In this document: positions 1 through 6,910 of the stretch, piece after piece | Numbering within the stretch: the first letter of the stretch is position 1 | Layout of the letters: the number at the start of each line of letters is the position of its first letter | Assembly: GCA_900548215.1 (NCBI GenBank) | Contig: URJI01000106.1 | Location: 1 to 8,477, forward strand | DNA from: an uncultured Coprococcus sp. | GTDB lineage: Bacteria; Bacillota; Clostridia; Lachnospirales; Lachnospiraceae | Length of the DNA: 8,477 nucleotides | Direction: 5' to 3' | Translations under genes and position numbers: made by a program | Notes under the pieces: model-generated | What the model was told of the DNA's origin: nothing | Databases searched by the model: none | The model's input: only the letters and a program-made list of their open reading frames with translations

Positions 1-2
1 GT

Positions 3-641
3 TCTGCAATGAAGTTACTAGACAATCTGGGAATAAGCGGTTTTGCATGTACAGAGACAGAGGAAGCGGTAAGAGCTTGGACTGGAGGTTCATATGGTGA
101 AGATATCTGTAAAAAGCCGGATGGATACAGATTTCAGTTTGGACGGAAGATAGATGGTATAGACGTGGTATACGTGGCAGATATCGACACTGTGGATAGT
201 ATTGATACCGATAACCTTACCTATAAAGGTGGAGTTGACAAGGCGGTAATAAGTGTTGATAAGTTTGGGGTTGTCTCATCGACGGTGTATGTATATGCCG
301 ACGAGGATACGTTTGATAAAGAGGAGGTCAAGCTTTTAAGCTGGAATGAGATGATTAAAGCTGCGGGCGAGAGTATAGCCAAATATTATAAGGATCACCC
401 GACAAATTATGGAACGGTGGAATTTAATGATGTGGAACTTGCCTATGTACCATGTGCTGATGAGTCGGGAAATAAGTATTTTGTTCCGACCTGGATATTT
501 TCTCAGAATGAATATAATGAAGACTACCGATGCGATATGCCATTGCAGAGGGTATATATAAATGCGATAGATGGAAACTACATAGATATAGTGGATAACA
601 TGAAGAAGATAGGAATGTATGAGGAGACAGGCAGGAAATAG
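3..641 (+). CDS. Hypothetical envelope protein, C-terminal part (5' end outside window)
   Basis: The reading frame is open to the left edge. The first ATG (position 9) has no room for a ribosome site, the codons before it (Ser-Ala) are in frame, and the protein starts without a signal peptide, as if mid-domain. I therefore read it as the C-terminal ~212 residues of a longer protein. Numbering from that Met, visible elements are YRFQFGRKIDGIDV (40-53), a strand-rich middle ending in STVYVYADEDT (91-101), VPTWIFS (159-165) and VYINAIDGNYIDI (182-194). This order resembles the C-terminal part of large Clostridia lipoproteins of the DUF6034 type, where a 'PxW' segment precedes an 'INAIDG' end. 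That is from memory and not certain. The protein is acidic and no catalytic motif is recognised. The next gene starts 2 nt downstream, so the two are probably co-transcribed and translationally linked. Function unknown. Confidence 0.75.
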   Translation, partial: SAMKLLDNLGISGFACTETEEAVRAWTGGSYGEDICKKPDGYRFQFGRKIDGIDVVYVADIDTVDSIDTDNLTYKGGVDKAVISVDKFGVVSSTVYVYADEDTFDKEEVKLLSWNEMIKAAGESIAKYYKDHPTNYGTVEFNDVELAYVPCADESGNKYFVPTWIFSQNEYNEDYRCDMPLQRVYINAIDGNYIDIVDNMKKIGMYEETGRK

Positions 642-643
642 TC

Positions 644-1540
644 ATGAATAAGATACCAAAGTATGTTGTTATCATAGCCTGCATATTGGTAATGGTGGTG
701 TTGCTGCCATTAGGTTATGTTAGATATAAGACGCGTTACGAAGCTGAGCAGATAAGTGTGTCAACGTCTCCAGATGGTGATTATGAGCTTGTGATCTATT
801 CTGTTGGTGACCCGGATTTTCCATTTGGAGCTGCCCATGGAAGACTGGTGCTGAAGGGCAAGGAGAAGACGGTTGCATATAGGTCATTTGAAGTGGCAAA
901 TGATGGTGCAAGATTTGACGAAAGCGATCTAAAGACGACATGGTATATTGATCGTGTGGAGGTGGTAGTGTCTGGCTCTGAACAGCGTGACGAGCTTGTG
1001 ACCATGCGTTTTAATGGGCAGACCAGCAGTAGACGTCTCACGACCAGATATAGAAGAGAAGATACGGATATAGAAAAAGACAGCGAACAAGACTCTGCGA
1101 TAACGGAAAAAGCTTCGGGTGACAGCAGGGAGAATGCAGAGAGCTCCACTGATTCCTCTGTTGATCCTGATGTAAATGATCAGCCAGAAAATAAGGAAAT
1201 TACAGTCGGGTATCAGGCGATCTTTGAGAAATATTCAGATGCCACAGCTGGAAAATTCGAAGTATATTACGGCGCTTCGGAGTCATCATCAAGATGTATA
1301 TTGTCTGAAAGTGATACTACAGTGGAATACATTGTATATGATGGCAAGTCAGAAAATGAGAAGTGCGGTCTGTATGTAAGGTATCGTACTGAAAAAGGCG
1401 GTGATGGAACATATGATTATGGCAGCGCCGAAATAGAAGATATCTATGCATATGTATTTTCCAGTGGAGAAGTGATAAGCAGTGGAAAGACAAACTGGGA
1501 AGATACTGGAACTGATGAGTTTGAGAGGGCAACGGAGTAA
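644..1540 (+). CDS. Membrane-anchored two-domain hypothetical protein
   Basis: This is a 298-residue protein. A single hydrophobic segment (about 8-25) follows a Lys-containing N-terminus, so most of it should lie outside the cell. Domain 1 (about 36-125) begins TSPDGDYELVIYSVGDPDFP and contains FPFG, NDG (86-88), W100 and SGSEQRD (110-116). I recall this SPDG...FPFG...NDG...W pattern from uncharacterised Clostridia proteins. A low-complexity acidic linker rich in Ser, Asp and Glu spans about 137-186. Domain 2 (about 187-287) starts VGYQAIFEKY, includes NEKCGLYVRY (238-247), and ends SSGEVISSGKTNWED; this too is a recurrent uncharacterised module in my memory. The start is supported by an AGGA element in the end of the upstream gene, which stops 2 nt before. 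No enzyme motif is seen. A surface or sensing role is plausible but is only inference. A shared transcript with the upstream gene is likely. Confidence 0.85.
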   Translation: MNKIPKYVVIIACILVMVVLLPLGYVRYKTRYEAEQISVSTSPDGDYELVIYSVGDPDFPFGAAHGRLVLKGKEKTVAYRSFEVANDGARFDESDLKTTWYIDRVEVVVSGSEQRDELVTMRFNGQTSSRRLTTRYRREDTDIEKDSEQDSAITEKASGDSRENAESSTDSSVDPDVNDQPENKEITVGYQAIFEKYSDATAGKFEVYYGASESSSRCILSESDTTVEYIVYDGKSENEKCGLYVRYRTEKGGDGTYDYGSAEIEDIYAYVFSSGEVISSGKTNWEDTGTDEFERATE

Positions 1541-1623
1541 GCTGTTGTGAATAGTCCATGAACTGTGGTAAAATGAATATTGGACAGAGCAGGATATCAT
1601 TAAATTATTAGGATAAAAAGTAA

Positions 1624-1695
1624 CACAAATAAAGGCAACACAGCTGTCTGGTAGGATGCAAAGCATCACAGACTGTAGTGTCGCCTTTATTTGTG
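1624..1695. terminator. Bidirectional terminator hairpin between convergent genes
   Basis: CACAAATAAAGGC (1624-1636) is perfectly repeated inverted as GCCTTTATTTGTG (1683-1695). Inside, GTCTG (1646-1650) pairs with CAGAC (1669-1673), and GATGC (1655-1659) pairs with GCATC (1663-1667) around an AAA loop, with a few mismatches between the paired blocks. The U-rich run after the GC-containing part is within the outer arm (CCTTTATTT) and, by symmetry, exists on both strands. It sits 83 nt after the hypothetical gene and 22 nt past the end of aroA, where it can stop transcription from both sides. Confidence 0.8.
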
Positions 1696-1716
1696 CTAAA
1701 AATAATCTTTATATCT

Positions 1717-2994
1717 TTAACGTTCCAGCCCACCCAGATCATCATAAAATCCTGGATAAGAGATGTTCACACATTCAGCTCCGGTGATCTCTGTATCGCC
1801 ATCAGCGTTCAGTCCTGCGATGGCAAAACTCATGGCAATCCTGTGGTCTAAGTGGCTGTCGATCACGGTCCCATGAAGTGGCTTTCCGCCACGTATGATC
1901 ATTCCGTCATCGGTTGCGGTTATGTCAGCCCCCATGGATGAGAGGGCGTTTACCATGACATCAATTCTGTTGGATTCCTTGACCTTCAGCTCCTGAGCAT
2001 CTTTGATAATCGTTTCGCCATCTGCAAAGCAGGCGAGAACTGCTATGGCAGGGATCTCATCTATGAGCTTTGGTATGATGGAACCCTCAATGACACAGCC
2101 CTTGAGACTTGATGTCTTGACTGTTATGTCAGCGGTTGGCTCACCGCATCCGCTCACTACATTGGAGTATTCCATATCACCGCCCATGGCTCTTATGACT
2201 TCAAGTATTCCGTCTCTTGTCGGATTGATTCCGACATTCTTGATGGTGATGCATGAGTTAGGTGTGATAAGTCCTGCAACCAGGAAGTATGCTGCTGATG
2301 ATATGTCACCCGGCACAAGAATCTTCTGTCCCAAGAGCTTTGAGGCAGGCTTTATAGTAGCTGTAGTTCCTTCTGTTCTGATATCCCCGCCAAATGACTT
2401 AAGCATGAGCTCGGTATGGTTTCTTGACACATATGGTTCGGTGACACTTGTCTCGCCGTCCGCATAGAGTCCGGCAAGGAGTACACATGACTTTACCTGG
2501 GCTGATGCGACAGGTGAGTTGTAGTGTATTCCATGGAGTTCTTTTCCGTTTATAAGAAGTGGAGCGCAGTCATTTCCGAGTTCGGATGTGATGTCAGCAC
2601 CCATCATGGACAGAGGCGTCATGATCCTTTTCATAGGTCTCTTGCATATCGATGCATCACCTATGAGTCTGCTTGCAAATGGCTGAGCAGCAAGTATACC
2701 CGATATAAGTCTGGTGGTTGTTCCGCTGTTGCCGACATCAAGTGTGCCTTCAGGCTTTGACAGTCCATGCAGTCCTTTGCCGTGTACAGTAACGACACTG
2801 CCGTCGTAATCAATATCTATACCCATCTGCCTGAAACAGTTCATGGATGATATACAGTCTGCTCCATTTAAGAATCCGTGTACCTCGGTTATTCCATCTG
2901 CGATTGAGCCGAACATGATGGAGCGGTGGGAGATGGATTTGTCTCCCGGTATTGTTATCTCTCCGTTAAGTGATTTTACTCTGTTGATCTTCAT
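1717..2994 (-). CDS. aroA: 3-phosphoshikimate 1-carboxyvinyltransferase (EPSP synthase), class II-like
   Basis: This cytoplasmic enzyme joins shikimate-3-phosphate and phosphoenolpyruvate to give EPSP, the penultimate step to chorismate. The 425 residues match the usual length (about 425-445). Visible signatures are GDKSISHR (17-24, K19), GNSGTTTR (88-95), KRPMKR (118-123), SAQVK (164-168), RNHTE (191-195), NPTR (257-260), catalytic Asp in IDEIP (D312), KESNR (339-343, E340) and DHRIAM (383-388), with SYPGFYDDL near the end. The RxHxE, GDKS, SAQxK and NxTR motifs together are those used to define class II EPSP synthases, a group that is generally glyphosate-tolerant. The Gly of GNSGT (G91) is retained, however, so tolerance is not assured. 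The start has an AAAGGA site about 13 nt upstream, which is a long spacing. The gene lies 127 nt downstream of tyrA on the same strand. A TATAAT at 3105-3110 (minus) in the gap has no convincing -35, so read-through from the tyrA promoter is the simpler view. Confidence 0.97.
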   Translation of the reverse strand: MKINRVKSLNGEITIPGDKSISHRSIMFGSIADGITEVHGFLNGADCISSMNCFRQMGIDIDYDGSVVTVHGKGLHGLSKPEGTLDVGNSGTTTRLISGILAAQPFASRLIGDASICKRPMKRIMTPLSMMGADITSELGNDCAPLLINGKELHGIHYNSPVASAQVKSCVLLAGLYADGETSVTEPYVSRNHTELMLKSFGGDIRTEGTTATIKPASKLLGQKILVPGDISSAAYFLVAGLITPNSCITIKNVGINPTRDGILEVIRAMGGDMEYSNVVSGCGEPTADITVKTSSLKGCVIEGSIIPKLIDEIPAIAVLACFADGETIIKDAQELKVKESNRIDVMVNALSSMGADITATDDGMIIRGGKPLHGTVIDSHLDHRIAMSFAIAGLNADGDTEITGAECVNISYPGFYDDLGGLER

Positions 2995-3121
2995 AAATTC
3001 TCAGTATTCCTTTATTCTAGTGTAATATGTCTGGTTAAAATATTTTATTCTCCGGATTAATATAAAATGAGCCGCGAATTTATTTGCCGATAAGTGACAG
3101 TAAGATTATAACTGATTTTAC

Positions 3122-4216
3122 TTAACGGTTATAAATTCTATAACCTGCGGCCTTCAGCACATCCTGCGCATTTTTTCTTGCATCAGCATCGTAGAATGAG
3201 AGCCTGAGAACTCCTTCCTCATCCTCCCGGTTGTGGGAGACTCCGATGTTCTTGAGGCTTATCTTTGCCTCTGCGATAAAAGCTGTCACCTTTGCCAGCG
3301 CACCAGCTTCGTCAGGGATATCTACGAACAGTTCATGGTGCATTCTTATGACACCGCTGCTGTTGTTAGGAATGGAATCTCTGTAATCTCTGGCGGATGC
3401 AAAAAAAGCATTTATCCCAGCCGCATCGCGCTGCTTAATATGATAAATCATTTTGTCTATAAGCTCAACATATTCCTGAAGACCGTTTACGATATTGTCA
3501 GGATTTGCCAGAAGAATGTGCTCCCATACCACCGGATTGGAGGATGCGATCCTGGTTATATCCTTGAAGCCTCCGGCTGCCAGTGATTTGAATATATTGT
3601 CCGGACTGTCTGCCGCTGCGACAAGGTTGACCAGTGATGCGGCTATAACATGGGGCACATGGCTTATGTAAGAGGTTATACGGTCGTGCTCAACAGGCGA
3701 GTATGTGATCGGTATTGCGCCCAGATCTCCGATAAATGTGGAGAACTCCTCAGTCTTGCCCGGCAGAACTCCGTCGGCAGGTGTGATGAAGTAATAGGCG
3801 TTCTCTATGAGCCTGTCTGTGGCAGCCTCGTATCCAGATCTCTCAGAGCCGACCATAGGATGTCCGCCGACAAAATACCTGGCAAGACCGAGCTTCTGGA
3901 CTGCTTCGTATATGTCGAGCTTCACACTTCCAACATCAGTCAGTATGGTGCTGTCTGTAAGGAATGGCCCTAGCTGGCGCAGGTATTCTATATTATAGTG
4001 GACCGGTGCACACAGAAAGATATAGTTACACCCAGCTATAGTGTGTATGTCATCTGTATATTCAGTCAGCGTTCCATCGGCAGCTGCCTCCTTGAGTGTG
4101 GATACATTGTTGTCAAAGCCGACTATTCTGTAATCAGGAAAAATGCGGTGGATTGATTTGGCAATAGATCCTCCGATAAGTCCCAGACCGATAAATCCTA
4201 TTGAAAAATCTTTCAT
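3122..4216 (-). CDS. tyrA: Prephenate dehydrogenase with C-terminal ACT domain
   Basis: TyrA oxidatively decarboxylates prephenate to 4-hydroxyphenylpyruvate, the committed step to tyrosine, in the cytoplasm. The 364-residue protein (starting MKDFSIGF) has the Rossmann loop GLGLIGGS (10-17), and an acid at the end of the second strand (VGFD, D35) that suggests NAD rather than NADP. It also has DVGSVK (94-99), catalytic-region GGHPMVGSERSGYE (117-130, H119), HDRITSYISHVPH (178-189) and FKDITRIASSNPVVW (217-231). An ACT domain fills about 294-364 and would fit feedback control by tyrosine. The frame is open 37 codons further upstream (to 4327), but that extension lacks homology-like character and would cross the promoter. 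An ideal AAGGAG lies 8 nt before the chosen ATG. Prephenate versus arogenate preference cannot be read from the sequence. aroA follows on the same strand, making a small aromatic amino acid unit. Confidence 0.95.
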   Translation of the reverse strand: MKDFSIGFIGLGLIGGSIAKSIHRIFPDYRIVGFDNNVSTLKEAAADGTLTEYTDDIHTIAGCNYIFLCAPVHYNIEYLRQLGPFLTDSTILTDVGSVKLDIYEAVQKLGLARYFVGGHPMVGSERSGYEAATDRLIENAYYFITPADGVLPGKTEEFSTFIGDLGAIPITYSPVEHDRITSYISHVPHVIAASLVNLVAAADSPDNIFKSLAAGGFKDITRIASSNPVVWEHILLANPDNIVNGLQEYVELIDKMIYHIKQRDAAGINAFFASARDYRDSIPNNSSGVIRMHHELFVDIPDEAGALAKVTAFIAEAKISLKNIGVSHNREDEEGVLRLSFYDADARKNAQDVLKAAGYRIYNR

Positions 4217-4224
4217 AGAGTCAT

Positions 4225-4230
4225 CTCCTT
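4225..4230 (-). promoter_or_regulatory. Ribosome binding site fixing the tyrA start
   Basis: On the minus strand this reads AAGGAG and lies 8 nt before the ATG at 4216. It decides against the longer in-frame start at 4327, which has no comparable site. Confidence 0.85.
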
Positions 4231-4240
4231 GTATATATGG

Positions 4241-4270
4241 CGTCAAAACAATTGATTTAACAGTTTGACG
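4241..4270. repeat. Inverted repeat in the tyrA leader
   Basis: CGTCAAA (4241-4247) and TTTGACG (4264-4270) form a perfect 7-bp inverted repeat with a 16-nt AT-rich centre. It lies between the predicted tyrA transcription start and its ribosome site, 11 nt from the AAGGAG. It could be an operator or an RNA hairpin affecting the leader; no U-run follows, so it does not look like an attenuator terminator. Chance cannot be excluded. Confidence 0.4.
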
Positions 4271-4272
4271 CA

Positions 4273-4286
4273 TGAAAGCGCTAAAG
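4273..4286 (+). promoter_or_regulatory. cre-like site (catabolite control) at the tyrA start site
   Basis: TGAAAGCGCTAAAG matches 12 of 14 positions of the CcpA target consensus TGWNANCGNTNWCA; only the last two positions fail. It would begin about 5 nt downstream of the predicted tyrA transcription start, a placement at which CcpA blocks transcription in Bacillus. The match is half-strong only, so this is a candidate. Confidence 0.3.
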
Positions 4287-4298
4287 TATCTAATGGCG

Positions 4299-4327
4299 AT
4301 TATACAGCCTTTTTGAAAACTAGACAA
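4299..4327 (-). promoter_or_regulatory. Sigma-A-type promoter of tyrA
   Basis: On the minus strand TTGTCT (4327-4322, 4/6 to TTGACA) and a perfect TATAAT (4304-4299) are separated by 17 nt. The predicted start of transcription is near 4291, giving a leader of about 75 nt. That leader holds a cre-like sequence (4273-4286) and a CGTCAAA/TTTGACG inverted repeat (4241-4270). Confidence 0.7.
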
Positions 4328-4377
4328 GTATATATTTATGTAAAATGAGTAAAGTATGTATTGTCATCAAAATAATG

Positions 4378-4405
4378 TTCAGACAGGCGGAGTTTGTGCT
4401 ACAAT
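4378..4405 (+). promoter_or_regulatory. Extended -10 promoter of the M18 aminopeptidase
   Basis: TTCAGA (4378-4383, 4/6 to TTGACA), 16 nt spacer, then TACAAT (4400-4405) preceded by TG at 4397-4398, giving an extended -10 (TGCTACAAT). The predicted start is near 4412, only about 20 nt before the ATG, so the leader is short and leaves just enough room for the AAGGAGG site at 4420-4426. Confidence 0.6.
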
Positions 4406-4433
4406 CAAGTTCTAAGAATAAGGAGGTTTTGAT

Positions 4434-5708
4434 ATGATGGATACACTTTGCAGACTTCTTGACAAAGGAGTCACTCAGTTTCATGTTGTGAAAGAATGTG
4501 AAGATATATTGAAGGTACATGATTATAGAACTCTGGATATGGGAGAGGTTTGGGACCTGACTGCTGGCAGCAGATACTATGTAAAGCCTTATCCGTCTAT
4601 GATCGTTGCATTTTCGGTAGGTGATCTGCCGGAATATAGCAGGATGAATATAGGACTTGCACATACGGATTTTCCAATGCTGAAGATAAAGACAAAGCCT
4701 GATATGAATCGGTCAGGGTATCTGACATTGAATGTGGAGCCATATGGAGGACTTTTGAAGGAGACATGGTTTGACAGACCACTCGGTATCGCTGGTAAGG
4801 TGATGACACAGACGACGGATCCGTTTAGACCAGAGATGTATCTGTATGATTCAAAGAATGCTATGTGTATCATACCAAGTCTTGCGCCTCATCTGAAAAA
4901 GGAGATGTCTGGTGAGAAGATGAATGTACAGAAGGAGCTCATTCCGGTATATAGCCTAAATGGAAACAATCTTAAAAATGGAGATATATTAAAGTATGTG
5001 GCTGATGATCTGGGACTCCTTGTAGATGATATATTGGACTATGATCTGTATTTGTACAATATGGATAACATGGAGGTTGTAGGTGTGGACAAGGATATGA
5101 TCGCCTCTCCGAGACTGGATAATGTCACCTCAGTTGCAGCTCTTGTGGATACTATGTGCAGGCCGGAAAGCGGCAACTGTATAAATGTCATATCTTTGTT
5201 TGACAACGAGGAGATTGGAAGCAGGTCAAAGCAGGGAGCTGATTCCGTCCTTCTTGCGGGCATAGTAAGGAGAATCCTCAAGGGACTTGACATGGATGAG
5301 AATGAGCAAATGCGCATCATGCGTGATGCATTTATGCTGTCACTGGATGTAGCACATGCAACGCACCCTAACTATGCGGAGAAGAGTGATCCTACAAATG
5401 AGATCATCATGGGAAAAGGAGTTGCCCTGAAATCAAGTGCAAGTCAGAGATATGTGTCTGACAGTGCTGCCGCAGCGGTCATTATGGCACTTGCAAGAAA
5501 ATATGATATAAAAGTTCAGCGCCAGGTGAACAGATCTGGCATGGCCGGTGGGCAGACACTGGGGCCTATAGCTTCTTCTTATCTGCCAGTGAAGGCAGTT
5601 GATATGGGAATGCCGATCCTTGCCATGCATTCTGCTGTGGAGCTTGGAAGCGCTGAAGATTATATGCAGCTAAAGAAGATATGTGGTGCAGTATTTGGAC
5701 TTGAGTAG
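4434..5708 (+). CDS. M18 family zinc aminopeptidase
   Basis: This cytoplasmic dinuclear-zinc exopeptidase removes N-terminal residues from peptides; M18 enzymes often prefer acidic residues, but the preference here is unknown. Length is 424 residues, normal for the family. All expected ligand and catalytic positions are visible: AHTDFP (H77, catalytic D79), SPRLDN (D229), DNEEIGSR (catalytic E259, ligand E260), SLDVAHATHPNY (D305) and AMHS (H399). Conserved surroundings include HPNYAEKSDP and GGQTLGPI (372-379), the latter equivalent to the usual GGSTIGPI. An AAGGAGG site (4420-4426) lies 7 nt before the first ATG; a second ATG follows at once, and the first is better spaced. The gene has its own promoter and is divergent from tyrA. 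No terminator is seen after it: the next promoter starts within its last codons. The specific orthologue name (apeA/apeB type) cannot be assigned. Confidence 0.95.
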   Translation: MMDTLCRLLDKGVTQFHVVKECEDILKVHDYRTLDMGEVWDLTAGSRYYVKPYPSMIVAFSVGDLPEYSRMNIGLAHTDFPMLKIKTKPDMNRSGYLTLNVEPYGGLLKETWFDRPLGIAGKVMTQTTDPFRPEMYLYDSKNAMCIIPSLAPHLKKEMSGEKMNVQKELIPVYSLNGNNLKNGDILKYVADDLGLLVDDILDYDLYLYNMDNMEVVGVDKDMIASPRLDNVTSVAALVDTMCRPESGNCINVISLFDNEEIGSRSKQGADSVLLAGIVRRILKGLDMDENEQMRIMRDAFMLSLDVAHATHPNYAEKSDPTNEIIMGKGVALKSSASQRYVSDSAAAAVIMALARKYDIKVQRQVNRSGMAGGQTLGPIASSYLPVKAVDMGMPILAMHSAVELGSAEDYMQLKKICGAVFGLE

Positions 5709-5729
5709 TTATTACGATTATGTTACAAT
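5701..5729 (+). promoter_or_regulatory. Promoter of the amidase gene, overlapping the aminopeptidase stop
   Basis: TTGAGT (5701-5706, 4/6 to TTGACA) lies across the last codons of the aminopeptidase. After a 17-nt spacer comes TACAAT (5724-5729), preceded by TG at 5721-5722 (extended -10, TGTTACAAT). The predicted start is near 5736. The same bases contain a TGTTAC half-site, and TGTTAA follows at 5742-5747, so a regulator could act here. Confidence 0.65.
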
Positions 5730-5775
5730 AAGCTGATGTATTGTTAAATTCAATATTCATTAACGGAGGATACTC

Positions 5776-6894
5776 ATGAAGAAGAATTATTTAAAATATG
5801 CGGCACTTTGCCTTGGACTTGCATCTATGCTTGCATTTGCCGGATGTGGAAGCAAGGAAAGCGCAACCACAGAGAAGCAGACAACTGAAACTGAAGCGAC
5901 TACAGAGATGACGACTGCTGCAACAACTGAGGTGACCACAGAGGCACAGCCGGAGAAGGATAAGGATGGATTTACAATCTGTAAGGATAAGGTAAAAACT
6001 CTGGATTATGTTAATATAAGAACAACTCCTTCTACAGATGGTGAAGTATATCAGGAAGCTGCGAATGATGTAGAGTTTGACAGGGTCGGATATAACGATG
6101 AGTGGAGCAAGGTATCCATAGATGGCGGAGAATATTATATATATTCAGAGCTCCTGGAGGTAGTTGGCGGTGGCAGTACAGATAAGAGTACAGAGGCGAC
6201 AACTGAGAAATCTTCAGACGCAACGACGGAGAGTGCCGTTTCATCAAATACCGGAGAGGGAAAGACAGTTGTTATAGATGCTGGACATCAGAAGACAGCT
6301 AACGAAGAGAAAGAGCCTATAGGACCTGCTGCAACGGAGACAAAGGTCAAGGCCACAACAGGTAATACCGGTGTTTCAACAGGTATTGCCGAGTATGAAT
6401 TGAATCTTCAGATTGCGCAGAAACTTGAGACTGAACTCACAGCCAGAGGATATACTGTGAAGATGATAAGAACCAGCAATGATGTGGATATAAGCAATGC
6501 TACAAGAGCTGAGTATGCGAATAATCTGAATGCAGATGCAGTTATCAAGATTCATACGAATGGATCTACAGACAACACTGCAACGGGTGTCATGACGGTA
6601 TGCCAGACAGCGTCAAACCCATACAATTCATCCATTTATGATAAGTGCAAGAACCTTGCAACGGATGTTCTGCAGGGACTGATTGCATCTACTGGAGCAA
6701 AGAGCGATGGTATCTGGGAGACAGATGCGATGAGCGGAATCAACTGGAGTACAGTTCCTGTGACTATAGTTGAGGTTGGATATATGACGACGGCGTCGGA
6801 GGAAGCACTTCTTGTAACTGATGATTATCAGAGCAAGATTGCAAAGGGTATAGCTGATGGCGTTGATACTTATGTGACAGATACATCAAAATAG
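5776..6894 (+). CDS. N-acetylmuramoyl-L-alanine amidase lipoprotein (SH3 + amidase_3)
   Basis: This secreted peptidoglycan hydrolase cuts between N-acetylmuramic acid and L-alanine of the stem peptide. The 372 residues divide into a lipoprotein signal with a lipobox-like FAGC (lipidated Cys24 predicted; Phe at -3 is unusual), a Thr/Glu-rich linker (about 27-57), a bacterial SH3 domain (about 65-130, with YVNIRTTPSTDGEV), a second Ser/Thr/Glu linker (134-160), and the amidase_3 domain (163-368). Zinc and catalytic residues are present: H171 in VIDAGHQ, E206 in AEYELNL, H260 in KIHTNG and E333 in VEVGYMT. The stretch between H171 and E206 is longer than in compact CwlC-type enzymes, with an acidic and then Thr/Gly-rich insert. 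GGAGG (5765-5769) lies 6 nt before the ATG. The gene has its own promoter and ends at a strong hairpin, so it is probably transcribed alone. Likely roles are wall turnover or daughter-cell separation. Confidence 0.93.
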   Translation: MKKNYLKYAALCLGLASMLAFAGCGSKESATTEKQTTETEATTEMTTAATTEVTTEAQPEKDKDGFTICKDKVKTLDYVNIRTTPSTDGEVYQEAANDVEFDRVGYNDEWSKVSIDGGEYYIYSELLEVVGGGSTDKSTEATTEKSSDATTESAVSSNTGEGKTVVIDAGHQKTANEEKEPIGPAATETKVKATTGNTGVSTGIAEYELNLQIAQKLETELTARGYTVKMIRTSNDVDISNATRAEYANNLNADAVIKIHTNGSTDNTATGVMTVCQTASNPYNSSIYDKCKNLATDVLQGLIASTGAKSDGIWETDAMSGINWSTVPVTIVEVGYMTTASEEALLVTDDYQSKIAKGIADGVDTYVTDTSK

Positions 6895-6910
6895 ATGATT
6901 ACAGAATAGA

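Noticed and set aside
2003..2467. 154-codon plus-strand open frame inside aroA
   Set aside because: It is antisense to well-conserved aroA motifs, has no ribosome site, and its composition mirrors the aroA codons.
3127..3145. GGTTATA/TATAACC hairpin at the end of tyrA as a terminator
   Set aside because: The stem is short and AT-rich, lies inside the last codons and has no U-run after it, so it is unlikely to end transcription before aroA.
4217..4327. In-frame 37-codon N-terminal extension of tyrA
   Set aside because: It would cross the TATAAT promoter, has no ribosome site, and the Rossmann fold starts normally at the ATG at 4216, which has an ideal AAGGAG.
4217..4433. T-box or tyrosine riboswitch ahead of tyrA
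   Set aside because: The leader is only about 75 nt and lacks the T-box consensus and any terminator/antiterminator pair.
4320..4664. 114-codon minus-strand open frame across the aminopeptidase start
   Set aside because: It overlaps the promoter and N-terminal coding region of the M18 gene and has no start signal.
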